From contig NZ_WBIR01000002.1 of the NCBI RefSeq assembly GCF_009749395.1, positions 1 through 64,000 of the forward strand: 64,000 nucleotides of DNA, written 5' to 3'. This document shows positions 63,083 through 64,000 of this stretch, one piece after another. Position 1 is the first letter of the stretch, and each line of letters opens with the position of its first letter. The notes beneath the pieces were generated by a model. It saw only the letters and a list, made by a program, of their open reading frames with translations. It was not told where the DNA came from and made no database searches. The stretch comes from Agromyces salentinus. GTDB taxonomy: Bacteria > Actinomycetota > Actinomycetes > Actinomycetales > Microbacteriaceae. The translations under genes and the position numbers were made by a program.

Positions 63083-64000
63083 GCACCGCATCGCCCACCA
63101 CCGGCACGCCGAAGCGGTCGTTCACGACGTCCGCGGCCGTCTATGTGAACGAGCGCACGAGCATCGCCGGCTTCGTCAAGGAGCTCGGCCGTAAGGCGTT
63201 CCCCGACCACTGGTCGTTCCTGCTCGGCGAGGTGGCCCTCTTCTCGTTCGTCGTCATCCTGATCTCGGGCACGTTCCTGACGTTCTTCTTCCAGGCGTCC
63301 ATGGCCGAGGTCCACTACGACGGGTCGTACGTCCCCCTCAAGGGCGTCGAGATGTCGGTCGCGATGGCATCGACGCTCGACATCTCGTTCGACATTCGCG
63401 GCGGCCTGTTCGTTCGGCAGATGCACCACTGGGCGGCCCTGCTCTTCGTCGCGGCCATCGGTCTGCACATGCTCCGCATCTACTTCACGGGTGCGTTCCG
63501 GAAGCCGCGCGAGTTCAACTGGGTGATCGGCTTCACGCTCTTCATCCTCGCGATGGCCGAAGGCTTCACGGGGTACTCGCTGCCCGACGACCTGCTCTCG
63601 GGCAACGGCCTGCGCATCATCGACGGCCTCGTCAAGGGCATCCCGGTCATCGGAACGTGGACCTCGTTCCTCATCTTCGGTGGTGAGTTCCCGGGCACGC
63701 AGATCGTCGGCCGCCTCTACTCGCTGCACATCATGATCCTGCCTGCGCTCGTGATCGCATTCATCGCCCTGCACCTCGTGTTCGTGGTCGTCCACAAGCA
63801 CACGCAGTACGCCGGGCCGGGCAAGACCCCGCAGAACGCGGTCGGTCCCCCCATCCTCCCGATCTACGCCGCGAAGGCCGGTGGGTTCTTCTTCATCATC
63901 TTCGGCGTGCTGGCGCTGATCGCCGCGCTCTTCACGATCAACCCGATCTGGAACTACGGCCCGTACGACCCATCGCCGGTGTCTGCAGGAACGCAGCCCG
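63079..64000 (+). CDS. qcrB: Cytochrome b subunit QcrB, 3' end beyond the window
   Basis: An open frame of at least 307 codons from TTG 63079, cut by the window edge. The N-terminal part LSTASPTTG, then YVNERTSIAGFVKELGRK and FPDHWSFLLGEV matches actinobacterial QcrB. Heme b ligand pairs appear in MHHWAALLFVAAIGLHMLR and SLHIMILPALVIAFIALHL. It oxidises menaquinol in the bcc complex. TTG is the only start that fits the 4-bp overlap with qcrA. Confidence 0.93.
   Translation, partial: MSTASPTTGTPKRSFTTSAAVYVNERTSIAGFVKELGRKAFPDHWSFLLGEVALFSFVVILISGTFLTFFFQASMAEVHYDGSYVPLKGVEMSVAMASTLDISFDIRGGLFVRQMHHWAALLFVAAIGLHMLRIYFTGAFRKPREFNWVIGFTLFILAMAEGFTGYSLPDDLLSGNGLRIIDGLVKGIPVIGTWTSFLIFGGEFPGTQIVGRLYSLHIMILPALVIAFIALHLVFVVVHKHTQYAGPGKTPQNAVGPPILPIYAAKAGGFFFIIFGVLALIAALFTINPIWNYGPYDPSPVSAGTQP

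Overview
The window is high-GC DNA (about 70 percent by eye), densely coded on both strands, with many 4-base start/stop overlaps (ATGA, GTGA, TTGA). Gene content points to an actinobacterium, most likely the family Microbacteriaceae (Agromyces-like). The main clues are RbpA, paired PafB/PafC, the diheme cytochrome cc subunit QcrC beside ctaE, actinobacterial glgC/glgA, type B L31, DUF3097 and DUF3099 proteins, and an imuA'-imuB-dnaE2 mutagenesis cassette with an actinobacterial LexA box. The genus is an inference. I see no insertion sequence, prophage, CRISPR array or rRNA; there is one tRNA.

Layout. 1-8 kb: a truncated secreted coiled-coil protein, a GH3 lipoprotein, YceI, an AlkZ-like winged-helix protein, an ABC-F ATPase, and a minus-strand operon of a DUF3099 membrane protein, a small Cys/His protein and SURF1; then fabG. 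8-13 kb: serB overlapping glgC, divergent from glgA, an orphan ABC ATPase and L31. 13-26 kb: housekeeping and accessory enzymes (DnaQ-like exonuclease, alpha/beta hydrolase plus glycosyltransferase, sirtuin, SpoU methyltransferase, D,D-carboxypeptidase, SGNH hydrolase, helicase, MFS pump, Lrp regulator, VIT1-type transporter, SDR, DUF3097). 26-32.5 kb: the SOS mutasome imuA'-imuB-dnaE2 behind a perfect-armed LexA box, next to tRNA-Leu(GAG). 33-46 kb: M20 peptidase, uppP, PAC2 protein, then HAD-trmI-FKBP-pafB-pafC-tatA-tatC-helY-lnt. This is the conserved Pup-proteasome neighbourhood, but mpa, dop, pup, prcBA and pafA are absent.

46-54 kb: rbpA, GDPD, SPFH and NfeD; SDRs; an HdeD-like membrane protein; a small AraC/VOC/DUF1801 group; and a looser accessory stretch (about 52.0-53.4 kb) with an HNH protein whose catalytic His is replaced by Cys and a short zinc-knuckle-like gene preceded by an overlapping 27-codon ORF. 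54-59 kb: glycerol/dihydroxyacetone use, with PTS-dependent dhaK-dhaL-dhaM divergent from glpF and glpK. 59-64 kb: trpD divergent from the respiratory cluster ctaE-qcrC-qcrA-qcrB; qcrB runs off the window end.

How the parts connect. SURF1 (6 kb) serves assembly of the aa3 oxidase whose subunit III lies at 60 kb. LexA-controlled translesion synthesis and PafBC, the LexA-independent damage activator known from mycobacteria, lie within 10 kb. The most pervasive regulatory signal is a set of about 20 apparent leaderless promoters: a TANNNT-like -10 followed 6-8 nt later by the start codon. I did not find a convincing entirely new multi-gene system; the best leads are listed as findings.
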